In this document: piece by piece, positions 25,721 to 32,589 of the stretch
How the letters are laid out: the number at the start of each line of letters is the position of its first letter
How positions within the stretch are numbered: the first letter of the stretch is position 1
DNA from: Paenibacillus ihbetae
Lineage (GTDB): Bacteria; Bacillota; Bacilli; Paenibacillales; Paenibacillaceae
Assembly (NCBI RefSeq): GCF_002741055.1
Contig: NZ_CP016809.1
Coordinates: forward strand, 558,001 to 622,000
Length of the DNA: 64,000 bases
Reading direction: 5' to 3'
The notes under the pieces: model-generated
Databases searched by the model: none
What the model was told of the DNA's origin: nothing
What the model saw: the letters and a program-made list of their open reading frames with translations, nothing else
Made by a program: the position numbers and the translations under genes

Positions 25721-25762
25721 GAGGCTGTCCTAGAGTAGATTTGTTCTACCGGGGACAGCCTC
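25721..25762 (+). terminator. Terminator after the second aminopeptidase
   Basis: 10-bp stem GAGGCTGTCC / GGACAGCCTC with inner pairing (TAGA...TCTA); a T-rich stretch (CTTTTTT) comes about 15 nt later. Confidence 0.65.
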
Positions 25763-25980
25763 TTCGGCTTTATTGTCTTTTTTAGAATACCGATCCCCTG
25801 CTTTCATCTCCAGCTTGTTCATACCCGAATGATCTCTAGATAATATCGTGAAGACCGCCGGCATATTCTTATAAGAGTCTCTTACTGTAATTGTTAATTG
25901 AAATCATAGGGCTTTTTCTTTCAATGTGTTGTAAAATGATGAGAGAAATAGGATGGTTACACCAGAGAGGGGAATATCGC

Positions 25981-26571
25981 GTGTCCAACCGATTACAACT
26001 CCTCCTTGCAGCAGATTTCACGGAACTCAGTGAGCCTATTCAAGAAGAAATCTATTATGAATTTTATGATCTTGTGTACGGGCAAATTTTATACGTAGTC
26101 CGGGATCATGCTGCGGTTGAGGATATAATTCAAGAATCCTTTATTAAAGTCATTACCAGCAAGCCTACATTTGACATGGAAAGCAAGATGCGTGGTTGGC
26201 TTCGGGTCGTTGCCAAAAATTCCACCATGAATTATTTGCGAAAAAATAAAAAATACCGTAACCAAGTGGATGTTGAGCGTGTTTTTATAAATGAAGAAGA
26301 AATGGTGGTTTCTTCCACCAATGTTGAGCAGCAAGTGGAGTCGAATATGCTGGAGGAGTCGATTGTCCAATATCTGGATCAGTTAAAGCCGGAGTACCGG
26401 CTGTTGATCGAGTGCCGCTGGAAGCATAACATGACTTACAAGGAAATTGCAGACCTGCTCAATACCCGGGAAGAGATCGTCAAGCAGCGATTGTTTCGAG
26501 CCAGGGAATCCGTAAAGAAAATGCTATATAGAGAGTGGGGTGAATTAGATGAGCAACGAAAAATACGATGA
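25981..26571 (+). CDS. ECF-type RNA polymerase sigma factor
   Basis: 196 residues from GTG 25981, preceded by GAGAGGGGAATATCGC. Sigma region 2 is at about residues 25-90 (YYEFYDLVYGQILYVVRDHA then EDIIQESFIKVI, with the WLRVVAKN melting segment). Region 4 is near the C-terminus (LDQLKPEYRLLIECRW, then MTYKEIADLLNTREEIVKQRLFRARE). It would direct RNA polymerase to a small stress regulon. The stop lies 23 nt inside the next gene, which encodes a membrane protein likely to be its anti-sigma factor. Confidence 0.9.
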   Translation: MSNRLQLLLAADFTELSEPIQEEIYYEFYDLVYGQILYVVRDHAAVEDIIQESFIKVITSKPTFDMESKMRGWLRVVAKNSTMNYLRKNKKYRNQVDVERVFINEEEMVVSSTNVEQQVESNMLEESIVQYLDQLKPEYRLLIECRWKHNMTYKEIADLLNTREEIVKQRLFRARESVKKMLYREWGELDEQRKIR

Positions 26572-27364
26572 TTGGTTTGATAAGGCTTTCGATGAAGCCT
26601 TTGATCGTGCAGCTTCTAGCTCCTCATACCCTACTAACGACGATAGCAAGCGTCGATCCTGGCAGCAAGTCAAGCTGGAGATCGAGAAGCTGAATCAACG
26701 CAAGAAACGCCGGCGCAGATTTCAATATGCCGGAATTGTTGCCGCTTCGATGGCTTTCGGTGCCTTCATGTTCTCGCAGCCTACGGTCACACAAGCGGTA
26801 TCACCGATTTATCAGCAGATTGTGGATTGGGGCAACGGTTTAGCCGGACAAATCTTCGGCAAAAAAGCGCCTGTTGATGAGAGCAAAGCCCTGACTCCGC
26901 CGCCGCCGGACGTTTCATCCGCACCTGATCAAGAGAGCGTGCCGCCTGCGGAAGTGGTCGAAACCGAAACATACCGCTTCACCGACGTCGATGAATCACT
27001 AACCGAATCCCAGAAGCGCGTGAATTTCAGCATTCCTGAAATCAGCTATATGCCAAGCGGCTTCAAGTTCCAGGAAGCCTCAGGAATATCCAATTCGGAA
27101 CAAGGCCCTATCGAGGATCTCATCCTTGAGTACATGAACGGGGAAGGTAAAGTCATCCATATCAATTTCATCGAAATGGCGGCTGACAAATCCATCGGCG
27201 TAGGCGGCGAGGTGACGGACACGGTGAAGCTGGATTCGGGAGCTACCGCTTATTTGACAGAAACAACGCTCCGTTTCCTGCATGATAACGATCAGACGCT
27301 CGTTTTAATCAGCGGTTTTATGTCCAAGGAAGAATTCCTCAAGATCGCGAACGGCATACACTAG
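26549..27364 (+). CDS. Membrane anti-sigma factor with extracytoplasmic DUF4367 domain
   Basis: 271 residues. The N-terminal 50 residues are charged and cytoplasmic (DDWFDKAFDEAFDRA ... QVKLEIEKLNQRKKRRRR). A membrane helix follows (FQYAGIVAASMAFGAFMF), then a proline-rich linker (ALTPPPPDVSSAPDQ), then a DUF4367-type domain ending FMSKEEFLKIANGIH. By position and layout it should hold the sigma factor inactive and release it on an envelope signal. ATG 26549 follows AGAGTGGGGTGAATTAG and overlaps the sigma gene. No zinc-binding HxxxCxxC motif is seen. Confidence 0.8.
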   Translation: MSNEKYDDWFDKAFDEAFDRAASSSSYPTNDDSKRRSWQQVKLEIEKLNQRKKRRRRFQYAGIVAASMAFGAFMFSQPTVTQAVSPIYQQIVDWGNGLAGQIFGKKAPVDESKALTPPPPDVSSAPDQESVPPAEVVETETYRFTDVDESLTESQKRVNFSIPEISYMPSGFKFQEASGISNSEQGPIEDLILEYMNGEGKVIHINFIEMAADKSIGVGGEVTDTVKLDSGATAYLTETTLRFLHDNDQTLVLISGFMSKEEFLKIANGIH

Positions 27365-27394
27365 TCCATGCGAGTCATTTGAGGCTTTATCATA

Positions 27395-27427
27395 GAAGAA
27401 GAGCACCCGGGCAGGGTGCTCTTCTTG
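27395..27427. terminator. Bidirectional terminator
   Basis: Stem GAAGAAGAGCACCC / GGGTGCTCTTCTTG with a short loop, 31 nt after the anti-sigma stop, and pointing also at the convergent secreted-protein gene. Confidence 0.87.
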
Positions 27428-27435
27428 TTTTATGC

Positions 27436-27930
27436 TCATTTTTCTACTAACAAAGAACTCGTAAAATAAGTCCCTTCTTCATATGTACCATTCTCGTTGA
27501 TCCAATGCGTAGTCTTGGCGCGATAATAGTAGCCTTGGGTCACGCTGAACGTCTTGGTAGCAGTATGGGAAGCTTTATTCGTCCCGTTATCGGAAGCGCC
27601 GCCTGCATCAACCCATGTGGTTCCCGTCCATCGTTGAAGGACGAATTGGATGCCAATCGAGTCAACGGTTTGACCGGCGGTCGTAGAGCCAAACACGTTG
27701 ACCTGCGAGCTGCTCGCCTTGCTGATCGAGGAGTAGTAGCTCGAAAGGTACTTATTGGCCATCAGATTCATGGAATTCACGTTCAATTCCACAGGAGGGG
27801 GAGGAGTTAAGGCACCGGGTGCAATGTCTGTAGCCGAATCCGCGTATGCCCCTCCCGCCAAAGATAAACTTAAAAGTGCACTTACTGCAAGAGCGGAGGC
27901 TATACGTTTAGGACTGCGTACGTTTGACAT
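27436..27930 (-). CDS. Secreted protein of unknown function
   Basis: 164 residues. A signal peptide (RIASALAVSALLSLSLAGGAYA, cleavage about residue 30) is followed by LTPPPPVELN and a beta-rich domain with SSSQVNVFGSTTAGQTVDSI, FVLQRWTGTTWVDAG and TKTFSVTQGYYYRAKT. The pattern resembles small secreted Firmicute domains with LQRW-type motifs, but I cannot name a family firmly. An ATG at 27930 is preceded by AGAAAGGTGATGTT. Its LTPPPP stretch also occurs in the linker of the neighbouring anti-sigma protein. Confidence 0.78.
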   Translation of the reverse strand: MSNVRSPKRIASALAVSALLSLSLAGGAYADSATDIAPGALTPPPPVELNVNSMNLMANKYLSSYYSSISKASSSQVNVFGSTTAGQTVDSIGIQFVLQRWTGTTWVDAGGASDNGTNKASHTATKTFSVTQGYYYRAKTTHWINENGTYEEGTYFTSSLLVEK

Positions 27931-28040
27931 AACATCACCTTTCTCTCATTTGATAGGAACATCCATATTTTAACATAGCCTATCAACACAATCTTTTCGT
28001 TTTCTTCATCTTTTGATATATTTTTTGAAACTTTTCTGCA

Positions 28041-28077
28041 AAAAAAAAGAAACAACAACAATTATTGTCGTTGTTTC
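28041..28077 (-). terminator. Terminator of the CBS/CorC protein gene
   Basis: Stem GAAACAACAACAAT / ATTGTCGTTGTTTC followed on the minus strand by a run of T (complement of AAAAAAAAG, 28041-28049). Confidence 0.87.
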
Positions 28078-28091
28078 TTGTAACAACCAGT

Positions 28092-29411
28092 TCAAGCCCC
28101 CGCTTCCTCTTGCAGCAGCTCCTGCTGCTGTCTTGCAAGGTGGATACGCGAAATCCGTTTGTTCTCCGTCTCCTCAATCATGAACATATAATCTCTATAC
28201 AAGACCGATTGGCCTTTATGCGGATGCAAAACTTCCAAACGGGATGACAGCCACCCACCGATGGTGTCGTAGTCTTCCGTCTCCATATCCAGACCAAACT
28301 GTTCGTTAACCTCTTCAATCAGCATCAATCCGTCGATGGAGTATTCATCCTCCCCCACCAACTCGATGCCGGGCCGCTCCTCATCGAATTCGTCCTGAAT
28401 TTCGCCGACGATCTCTTCCATAATGTCCTCCAATGTCACTAGACCGGAAGTCCCTCCGTATTCATCGATAAGGATAGCGATCTGCGTCTTGCTTCGCTGC
28501 ATTCTTCGCAGCAGCTCGCTAATCTTGATCGATTCAGGCACGGCGAGTATCGGACGAATCAAGGAAAGCTGGTCACGGATGTGTCCACGCATCAAGTCTT
28601 TAATATGAATGAATCCAATAATATGGTCTTTATCTTCATCACAGACCGGATATCTGGTACGCATGCCTTCGCTGGCGATCTTCATATTTTCTTCCATCGG
28701 CAAATTGTTGTACAGACAGATCATTTCAGTGCGGGGAATCATGATTTCTCGGGCGGTCGTATCAGAAAACTCGAAGATGTTGTCAACCAGCGTCATTTCC
28801 GTATTGTCGATCAGGCCGATCTCACTGCTCTCCTTCATCATATCCCGAAGCTCTTCTTCGGTATGCACGTTCCGTTCAACCACCGGCTGCATGCGGAAGA
28901 GGCGCAGAATGGTATTCGAGAATCCGTTGACGAACCAAATAAATGGAAACATGATCTTGTAAAAAACACTGAGCGGCGCTGAAGATAACAGCGTGATTTG
29001 TTCTGCTTTGCGGACAGCAACCGTTTTTGGAGCCAGTGCGCCGAACACAATGTGCATGATGGCAATCAGTACGAATGCAATCACCAGCGATACCGCATGG
29101 ATGGCCGTATCGCTCCAGCCGATTCCGGTAAACCATGGCGAAATCAGGGAGGATATCGTCCGTTCGCCGATCCAGCCAAGTCCAATGGACACCAGCGTGA
29201 TGCCGAACTGGCAGGCCGATATATATCCGTCCAGATTTCTTAATATTTTCTGGGCATACCTTGCGTTCCGATGCCCTTCCTCAGCTAATGCATCGATTCG
29301 GCTGCTTTTCACTTTAACCAAAGCGATTTCAGCCGATACAAAAAAACCATTTAACAATACGAGAAACAATACCAAGGTAAGACTAATCAAACTCGGTAAG
29401 GGGTCACTCAA
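28092..29411 (-). CDS. Membrane CNNM/CBS/CorC_HlyC domain protein (hemolysin family, TlyC-like)
   Basis: 439 residues from TTG 29411, after TAGGAGATCGA. An N-terminal DUF21/CNNM domain with four membrane segments (to about residue 185) is followed by paired CBS domains (MIPRTEMICLYNNLP ... then RSKTQIAILIDEYGGTSGLVTLEDIMEEIVGEIQDE) and a C-terminal CorC_HlyC domain. Members are called hemolysins historically but many are Mg2+/divalent-cation efflux or homeostasis proteins. Single gene with its own terminator. Confidence 0.92.
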   Translation of the reverse strand: MSDPLPSLISLTLVLFLVLLNGFFVSAEIALVKVKSSRIDALAEEGHRNARYAQKILRNLDGYISACQFGITLVSIGLGWIGERTISSLISPWFTGIGWSDTAIHAVSLVIAFVLIAIMHIVFGALAPKTVAVRKAEQITLLSSAPLSVFYKIMFPFIWFVNGFSNTILRLFRMQPVVERNVHTEEELRDMMKESSEIGLIDNTEMTLVDNIFEFSDTTAREIMIPRTEMICLYNNLPMEENMKIASEGMRTRYPVCDEDKDHIIGFIHIKDLMRGHIRDQLSLIRPILAVPESIKISELLRRMQRSKTQIAILIDEYGGTSGLVTLEDIMEEIVGEIQDEFDEERPGIELVGEDEYSIDGLMLIEEVNEQFGLDMETEDYDTIGGWLSSRLEVLHPHKGQSVLYRDYMFMIEETENKRISRIHLARQQQELLQEEAGA

Positions 29412-29845
29412 TCGATCTCCTATCCGTCATTCCAGATGCGATGACGAACAGGAACACCTCCTTCGGTTATTAAAAATGTGTGGTGCCATTAAGCATAACG
29501 ACCTGTTCGGACAAAGCGTCAACTTCCCAATGGACTCATCTCCTTATCTTATTCCGACGTTTACGAGCTATATAAGTAATTATATAGTACTACGATACAC
29601 AGTCAAACTTTGTCTTATGACATTAAAACGCGTTGTTACAAGCTATGATTTGATTTTCTTCACTTAACCCTCGATTCCCGGGAATTGATATATTCTATTA
29701 ATAACCGATAGAATTGGTTCCTCATGTTCGGTAAACGCTGGGACCTGTACCTCTCTCAACTAGGCACCCTTGGCGTATTTGTAAATTATTCAATTGCCGA
29801 CGTATCAGTTACTCATCTGAGCACAGAATGGCAACATTTACTTAA

Positions 29846-30168
29846 CACCATCTCGGTAAAGAGTATTTCTCCAATTCATCATCCATCCACCCGCTGTCCG
29901 TTGGGGTGTCGAAGGCAGCTGTGCGGCACGACCTGTCGAACCTGATCGTCATGTTTATCATCGAGAAGTTGAAGGAGAAGCATCCTCACGTGAACATCGG
30001 CCAGCAGGCAAGGTGACGCACGGGGAGTGGGAGGAGCAACTGACCAAAGAGGAGTCCGAGACCCTGCGGTGGCTGGTACGGACATATGTCTGTTCATATG
30101 GCATCTGTTCATTAATCCGGTATCCGGTGGGTTTGTTGCTTGTCCCGGAACCCGATGACATCTGTTAA
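29846..30168 (+). pseudogene. Possible frameshifted gene remnant
   Basis: From 29846 a frame with no start encodes coding-like sequence (HPLSVGVSKAAVRHDLSNL then a lysine/glutamate-rich helix IIEKLKEKHPHVNIGQQ) and stops at TGA 30014. The adjacent frame continues from GTG 30013 with THGEWEEQLTKEESETLRW and stops at 30166. The join suggests a single lost base in a once continuous gene, lacking its 5' end. Not recognised. The rest of 29412-30237 (about 830 nt) shows no intact gene. Confidence 0.35.
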
Positions 30169-30199
30169 TTGTTTCGGTACCCGGCGATATCTGTTAACG
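30150..30199 (+). repeat. Degenerate direct repeats (29-nt period)
   Basis: ACCCGATGACATCTGTTAAT (30150 on) recurs as ACCCGGCGATATCTGTTAAC (30179 on), with further partial copies of ATCTGTT and GTCTGTT upstream (30087-30117). Clusters of such repeats occur at the ends of some insertion sequences. Confidence 0.5.
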
Positions 30200-30237
30200 C
30201 GGCAACAGAAGCATTCGTTTTGTTGCACAATGCGAAA

Positions 30238-30269
30238 TAACCTCCGCTTTCCCAGGAAAGCGAAGGTTA
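30238..30269 (-). terminator. Hairpin after gerQ
   Basis: Stem TAACCTCCGCTTTCC / GGAAAGCGAAGGTTA with one mismatch and a 2-nt gap, 24 nt past the gerQ stop; TTATTTCG follows on the minus strand. Confidence 0.72.
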
Positions 30270-30292
30270 CAAGAGCGAGAATATGGATGGAT

Positions 30293-30721
30293 TTACCGGC
30301 CGGTCGGCGGGTTGCCGATCACACCCGGATATTGGTATTGCAGCGGCTCGTCAAATACGACATAGTCGAGATTGACCATCAGGAGAAGAATGCGGCGGCC
30401 GGTCGAGCGCTCACTGATAATGATATGGTCGCGGCCGGCGGCTTCGATTACGCCAGTGAACACTTTGGCGTTCCACTGCGAGTTGTTTTCATAAGTCATG
30501 TAGAAGGTGCCGGTTTTGCCCAGATTCAGACGAAGAATGTTCTCAACATACGACTGCTCAAATTGAGGAGTCGGCATGACAGCGCCCCCCTGCGTAATTT
30601 GGCTTCCGCTTGATACTTGCGGAGGTACGTTTCCGGCATAGCCGGCAGTCCCCCGGCTTGGTACGCCCGGATAACGGACTCCATTCAGGAAATTCACAGG
30701 TGGCACGCCTTGATTAAACAT
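30293..30721 (-). CDS. gerQ: Spore coat protein GerQ
   Basis: 142 residues. Variable Gly/Pro/Gln-rich N-terminal half, then the conserved GerQ (YwdL) domain: SYVENILRLNLGKTGTFYMTYENNSQWNAKVFTGVIEAAGRDHII, then RRILLLMVNLDYVVFDEP. GerQ is a coat protein cross-linked by transglutaminase and is needed to place the cortex-lytic enzyme CwlJ. Here it lies 51 nt downstream of cwlJ on the same strand, an arrangement also known in the B. cereus group. AGGAGGAATACTT precedes ATG 30721. Confidence 0.93.
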   Translation of the reverse strand: MFNQGVPPVNFLNGVRYPGVPSRGTAGYAGNVPPQVSSGSQITQGGAVMPTPQFEQSYVENILRLNLGKTGTFYMTYENNSQWNAKVFTGVIEAAGRDHIIISERSTGRRILLLMVNLDYVVFDEPLQYQYPGVIGNPPTGR

Positions 30722-30772
30722 AAGTATTCCTCCTTCTATATGCCCGCAAGATGCGGTGGTTTACAAAATCGG

Positions 30773-31195
30773 TCAAAACACACTCGGACAATCGGCGTAG
30801 GACGGAGTGAAGAAGCAGTGCGCCTTGAAACGCCCCGTATTCTGCTGATTGTACCAGGTTGCCGGGCATTCGCCCGCCGGGCGGAAGAACCAAAGGGCGT
30901 TAGAAGCAGGCCAGATTCGTTCCCCGTTGATGACTCGTTGAGCAAGCCGCCGATCTCTATCCCGGGCTCTTTGATAAAAGTATCCCTTCTGGGTAGCTTC
31001 AAATCCTCCAGGGTTTTGAAACACCATTTGGTTCATGGTGCGGATGCCTTGAAAGTCCAAGCAGTTGGAGCGAATGCGATTTACGCCGACATTCCCCACC
31101 ATGAGCATCCCCTGCTCCCCTTCGCCTTCCGCCTCCGCGCGAATGAGTCTAGCCAGCAGATCCACATCGTTTGAGTTGACATTGATGACTGCCAC
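30773..31195 (-). CDS. cwlJ: Spore cortex-lytic cell wall hydrolase CwlJ
   Basis: 140 residues forming one SleB/CwlJ (Hydrolase_2) domain without signal peptide or peptidoglycan-binding repeat, which distinguishes CwlJ from SleB. Catalytic Glu in LIRAEAEGEGEQGMLMVGNV; conserved ends NALWFFRP and KAHCFFTP. It degrades cortex peptidoglycan during germination in response to Ca-dipicolinate. Starts at GTG 31195 with GCGAGGGGAAATCT upstream. First gene of the cwlJ-gerQ pair; a candidate sigma-E promoter lies just upstream. Confidence 0.93.
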   Translation of the reverse strand: MAVINVNSNDVDLLARLIRAEAEGEGEQGMLMVGNVGVNRIRSNCLDFQGIRTMNQMVFQNPGGFEATQKGYFYQRARDRDRRLAQRVINGERIWPASNALWFFRPAGECPATWYNQQNTGRFKAHCFFTPSYADCPSVF

Positions 31196-31228
31196 AGATT
31201 TCCCCTCGCTTCCTTGATATCACTCTGT

Positions 31229-31257
31229 ATCGTATGTGCATTCGCCCATAAATGTGC
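31229..31257 (-). promoter_or_regulatory. Candidate sigma-E promoter of cwlJ-gerQ
   Basis: On the minus strand CATACGAT (31229-31236) matches the sigma-E -10 CATACANT with one change, with AGGCACATT-like -35 (31249-31257) at about the right distance. cwlJ is sigma-E-dependent in B. subtilis. Confidence 0.42.
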
Positions 31258-31398
31258 CTGGGCTCGCAAAATTTTTGTTGAACGGTTTGGGAATGTGGTG
31301 GGGGAGATTTTCTTCCGCTGCCATCGAACCAACAAGCAAAATCTTAATCCGTTCAAGTACCATTTCCCTTGATAGTACATATTGCTGAAGTCTTAGAG

Positions 31399-31414
31399 TG
31401 AACGTTCGTTCCGG
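31399..31414. promoter_or_regulatory. GAAC-N4-GTTC motif (LexA-like), copy 1
   Basis: GTGAACGTTCGTTCCGGA contains GAAC-GTTC-GTTC, near the B. subtilis LexA consensus CGAACRNRYGTTYC (flank and one centre base off). A near copy lies at 43719-43737. No SOS gene follows, so its role is unclear. In 31258-31641 no gene is seen. Confidence 0.3.
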
Positions 31415-31641
31415 AACAGGGCGATCCCTAAAATTCTCACCGCTTCAAAGTTAGATCTTTGCTAGCTCGCTTGTTATTACGCCAGCTTACAACTGGCAGA
31501 TGATCTTAGCAGCAATTCCAATGTGCGCTATGGAACTGGCGAGCCGCAGATCTCAATAGCAACTTCACATTTACTTGGCAGGCTAGATAAAGTAGAATGG
31601 AGAATAAGTAAATATTGTGGATTACTACCATTCGTGAAGAA

Positions 31642-31681
31642 CGCCTCGATAGTTCCGTCAGGAACAGTCGGGGCTTTTTTG
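31642..31681 (+). terminator. Terminator-like hairpin upstream of a gene remnant
   Basis: GTTCC-GTCA-GGAAC stem extended outward by GCC(T)CG...CGGGGC, then TTTTTT. There is no gene upstream to end, so it may be a leftover or part of a leader. Confidence 0.6.
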
Positions 31682-31708
31682 TGTACTCGGACTGAAAAGG
31701 AGGACATT

Positions 31709-31956
31709 ATGATTAACTTTGAAGAAAGGTTCACTGAATTTCTCAAGGAACAAAAACGCACAACCGACAAGCGCCGCCTTGAAATGCTGAATCGGGATAA
31801 GCGGACATCCAGCGACACTTCAAAATTTCTCGTAACAAGTCCATTAAAATCATGCATAATCTACTAGCTAAGCAGCTTATTAGACCGCTTAATCCGGCTG
31901 CAAAACGCTATTATCGGTATACACTTGCGGATGATGCAACTCACTACATCAAGTAA
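31709..31956 (+). pseudogene. Frameshifted/deleted gene remnant with winged-helix-like end
   Basis: A strong ribosome site (AAAAGGAGGACATT) precedes ATG 31709, which opens MINFEERFTEFLKEQKRTTD. The frame then leaves coding-like sequence and stops at 31867. In another frame, from GCG 31801, coding-like sequence resumes as ADIQRHFKISRNKSIKIMHN and runs through KRYYRYTLADD to TAA 31954. The second part looks like a helix-turn-helix. A frameshift, probably with internal loss, is the simplest reading. Parent gene unknown. Confidence 0.6.
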
Positions 31957-31982
31957 CCATAAGTAATAACAGCACACAACTT

Positions 31983-32026
31983 GCACAAGTCCCTTTTCGG
32001 AACTTGCTGCGCCGCTGGAGCCCGCT
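31983..32026 (+). repeat. Dispersed 44-nt repeat, copy C
   Basis: GCACAAGTCCCTTTTCGGAA followed by CTTGCTGCGCCGCTGGAGCC. Same family and same orientation as the two copies at 12.7 kb, 19 kb away. Confidence 0.8.
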
Positions 32027-32044
32027 TTCTATAGGAAACACACT

Positions 32045-32087
32045 TAAGCCTCCTCTCGAACAGAACACCCGTCCAAGAGGAGGCTTA
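32045..32087. terminator. Stem-loop in the decayed region
   Basis: Perfect 12-bp stem TAAGCCTCCTCT / AGAGGAGGCTTA with a 19-nt loop, no T-run of note on either side. No gene adjoins it. Confidence 0.4.
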
Positions 32088-32207
32088 ACAAGGAAAATCA
32101 CTACTTACCGAAAACTATACAGTCAATGGGAAGATTTTATAGTCGATGATATACAATCCAAGAAATTTTACGATCAATGTGACTTTATAATTACGGGATT
32201 ACTAATA

Positions 32208-32261
32208 CTGGAACATGACAGTTTACCTGAAACATTATGTTTGCTGGAACATGACAGGGAC
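32208..32261 (+). repeat. 18-nt tandem repeats
   Basis: Three units of 18 nt: CTGGAACATGACAGTTTA, CCTGAAACATTATGTTTG, CTGGAACATGACAGGGAC. A related CCGGGACATTAC recurs at about 32304. There is also weaker repetition of AGTCAATG/GATCAATG upstream (32120-32180). Confidence 0.65.
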
Positions 32262-32336
32262 ATTACGTTGATGGGGAAATACAAATATTGAGATACACAA
32301 TTGCCGGGACATTACAACACTGAATTTCTTCAACTA

Positions 32337-32456
32337 CTGACGCCTTCCGTACTAATGCTTCGCGTCCTTACTCTTCATGTACTTACTCTTAATGTACCGA
32401 TGCTTCCCTTGCTGATGCTTCCCTTGCTGACGCTCCAACTACTGACGTTTCAAGAT
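32337..32456 (+). repeat. 15-nt tandem repeat, eight units in exact register
   Basis: Units run from 32337 every 15 nt, for example CTTACTCTTCATGTA (32367), CTTACTCTTAATGTA (32382), CCGATGCTTCCCTTG (32397), CTGATGCTTCCCTTG (32412). In one frame each unit would encode five residues of the type L-(T/M)-L-x-(V/L). There is no convincing ribosome site, so a protein product is doubtful. With the 18-nt repeats and copy C it fills 31957-32570; no intact gene is seen there. Confidence 0.8.
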
Positions 32457-32570
32457 CATTGCAAATTTCAGAAGCCCCCTGCCATCATTGCCAGCATTCG
32501 CAAACGTCAAGATTCATTTCAATACAATCCATATTTTAATTGTTATTCGGTATCGCGCGACATTCGATCC

Positions 32571-32589
32571 GGTCCCAGGTACCGGGACC
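32571..32589. terminator. Stem-loop at the end of the rhamnosidase gene
   Basis: GGTCCC / GGGACC with loop AGGTACC, directly after the minus-strand stop. No T-run, so it may be a 3' protective hairpin. Confidence 0.4.

Noticed and set aside
29724..29945. 73-codon plus-strand frame with ATG
   Set aside because: No ribosome site and no coding-like pattern; overlaps the start of a likely remnant in another frame.
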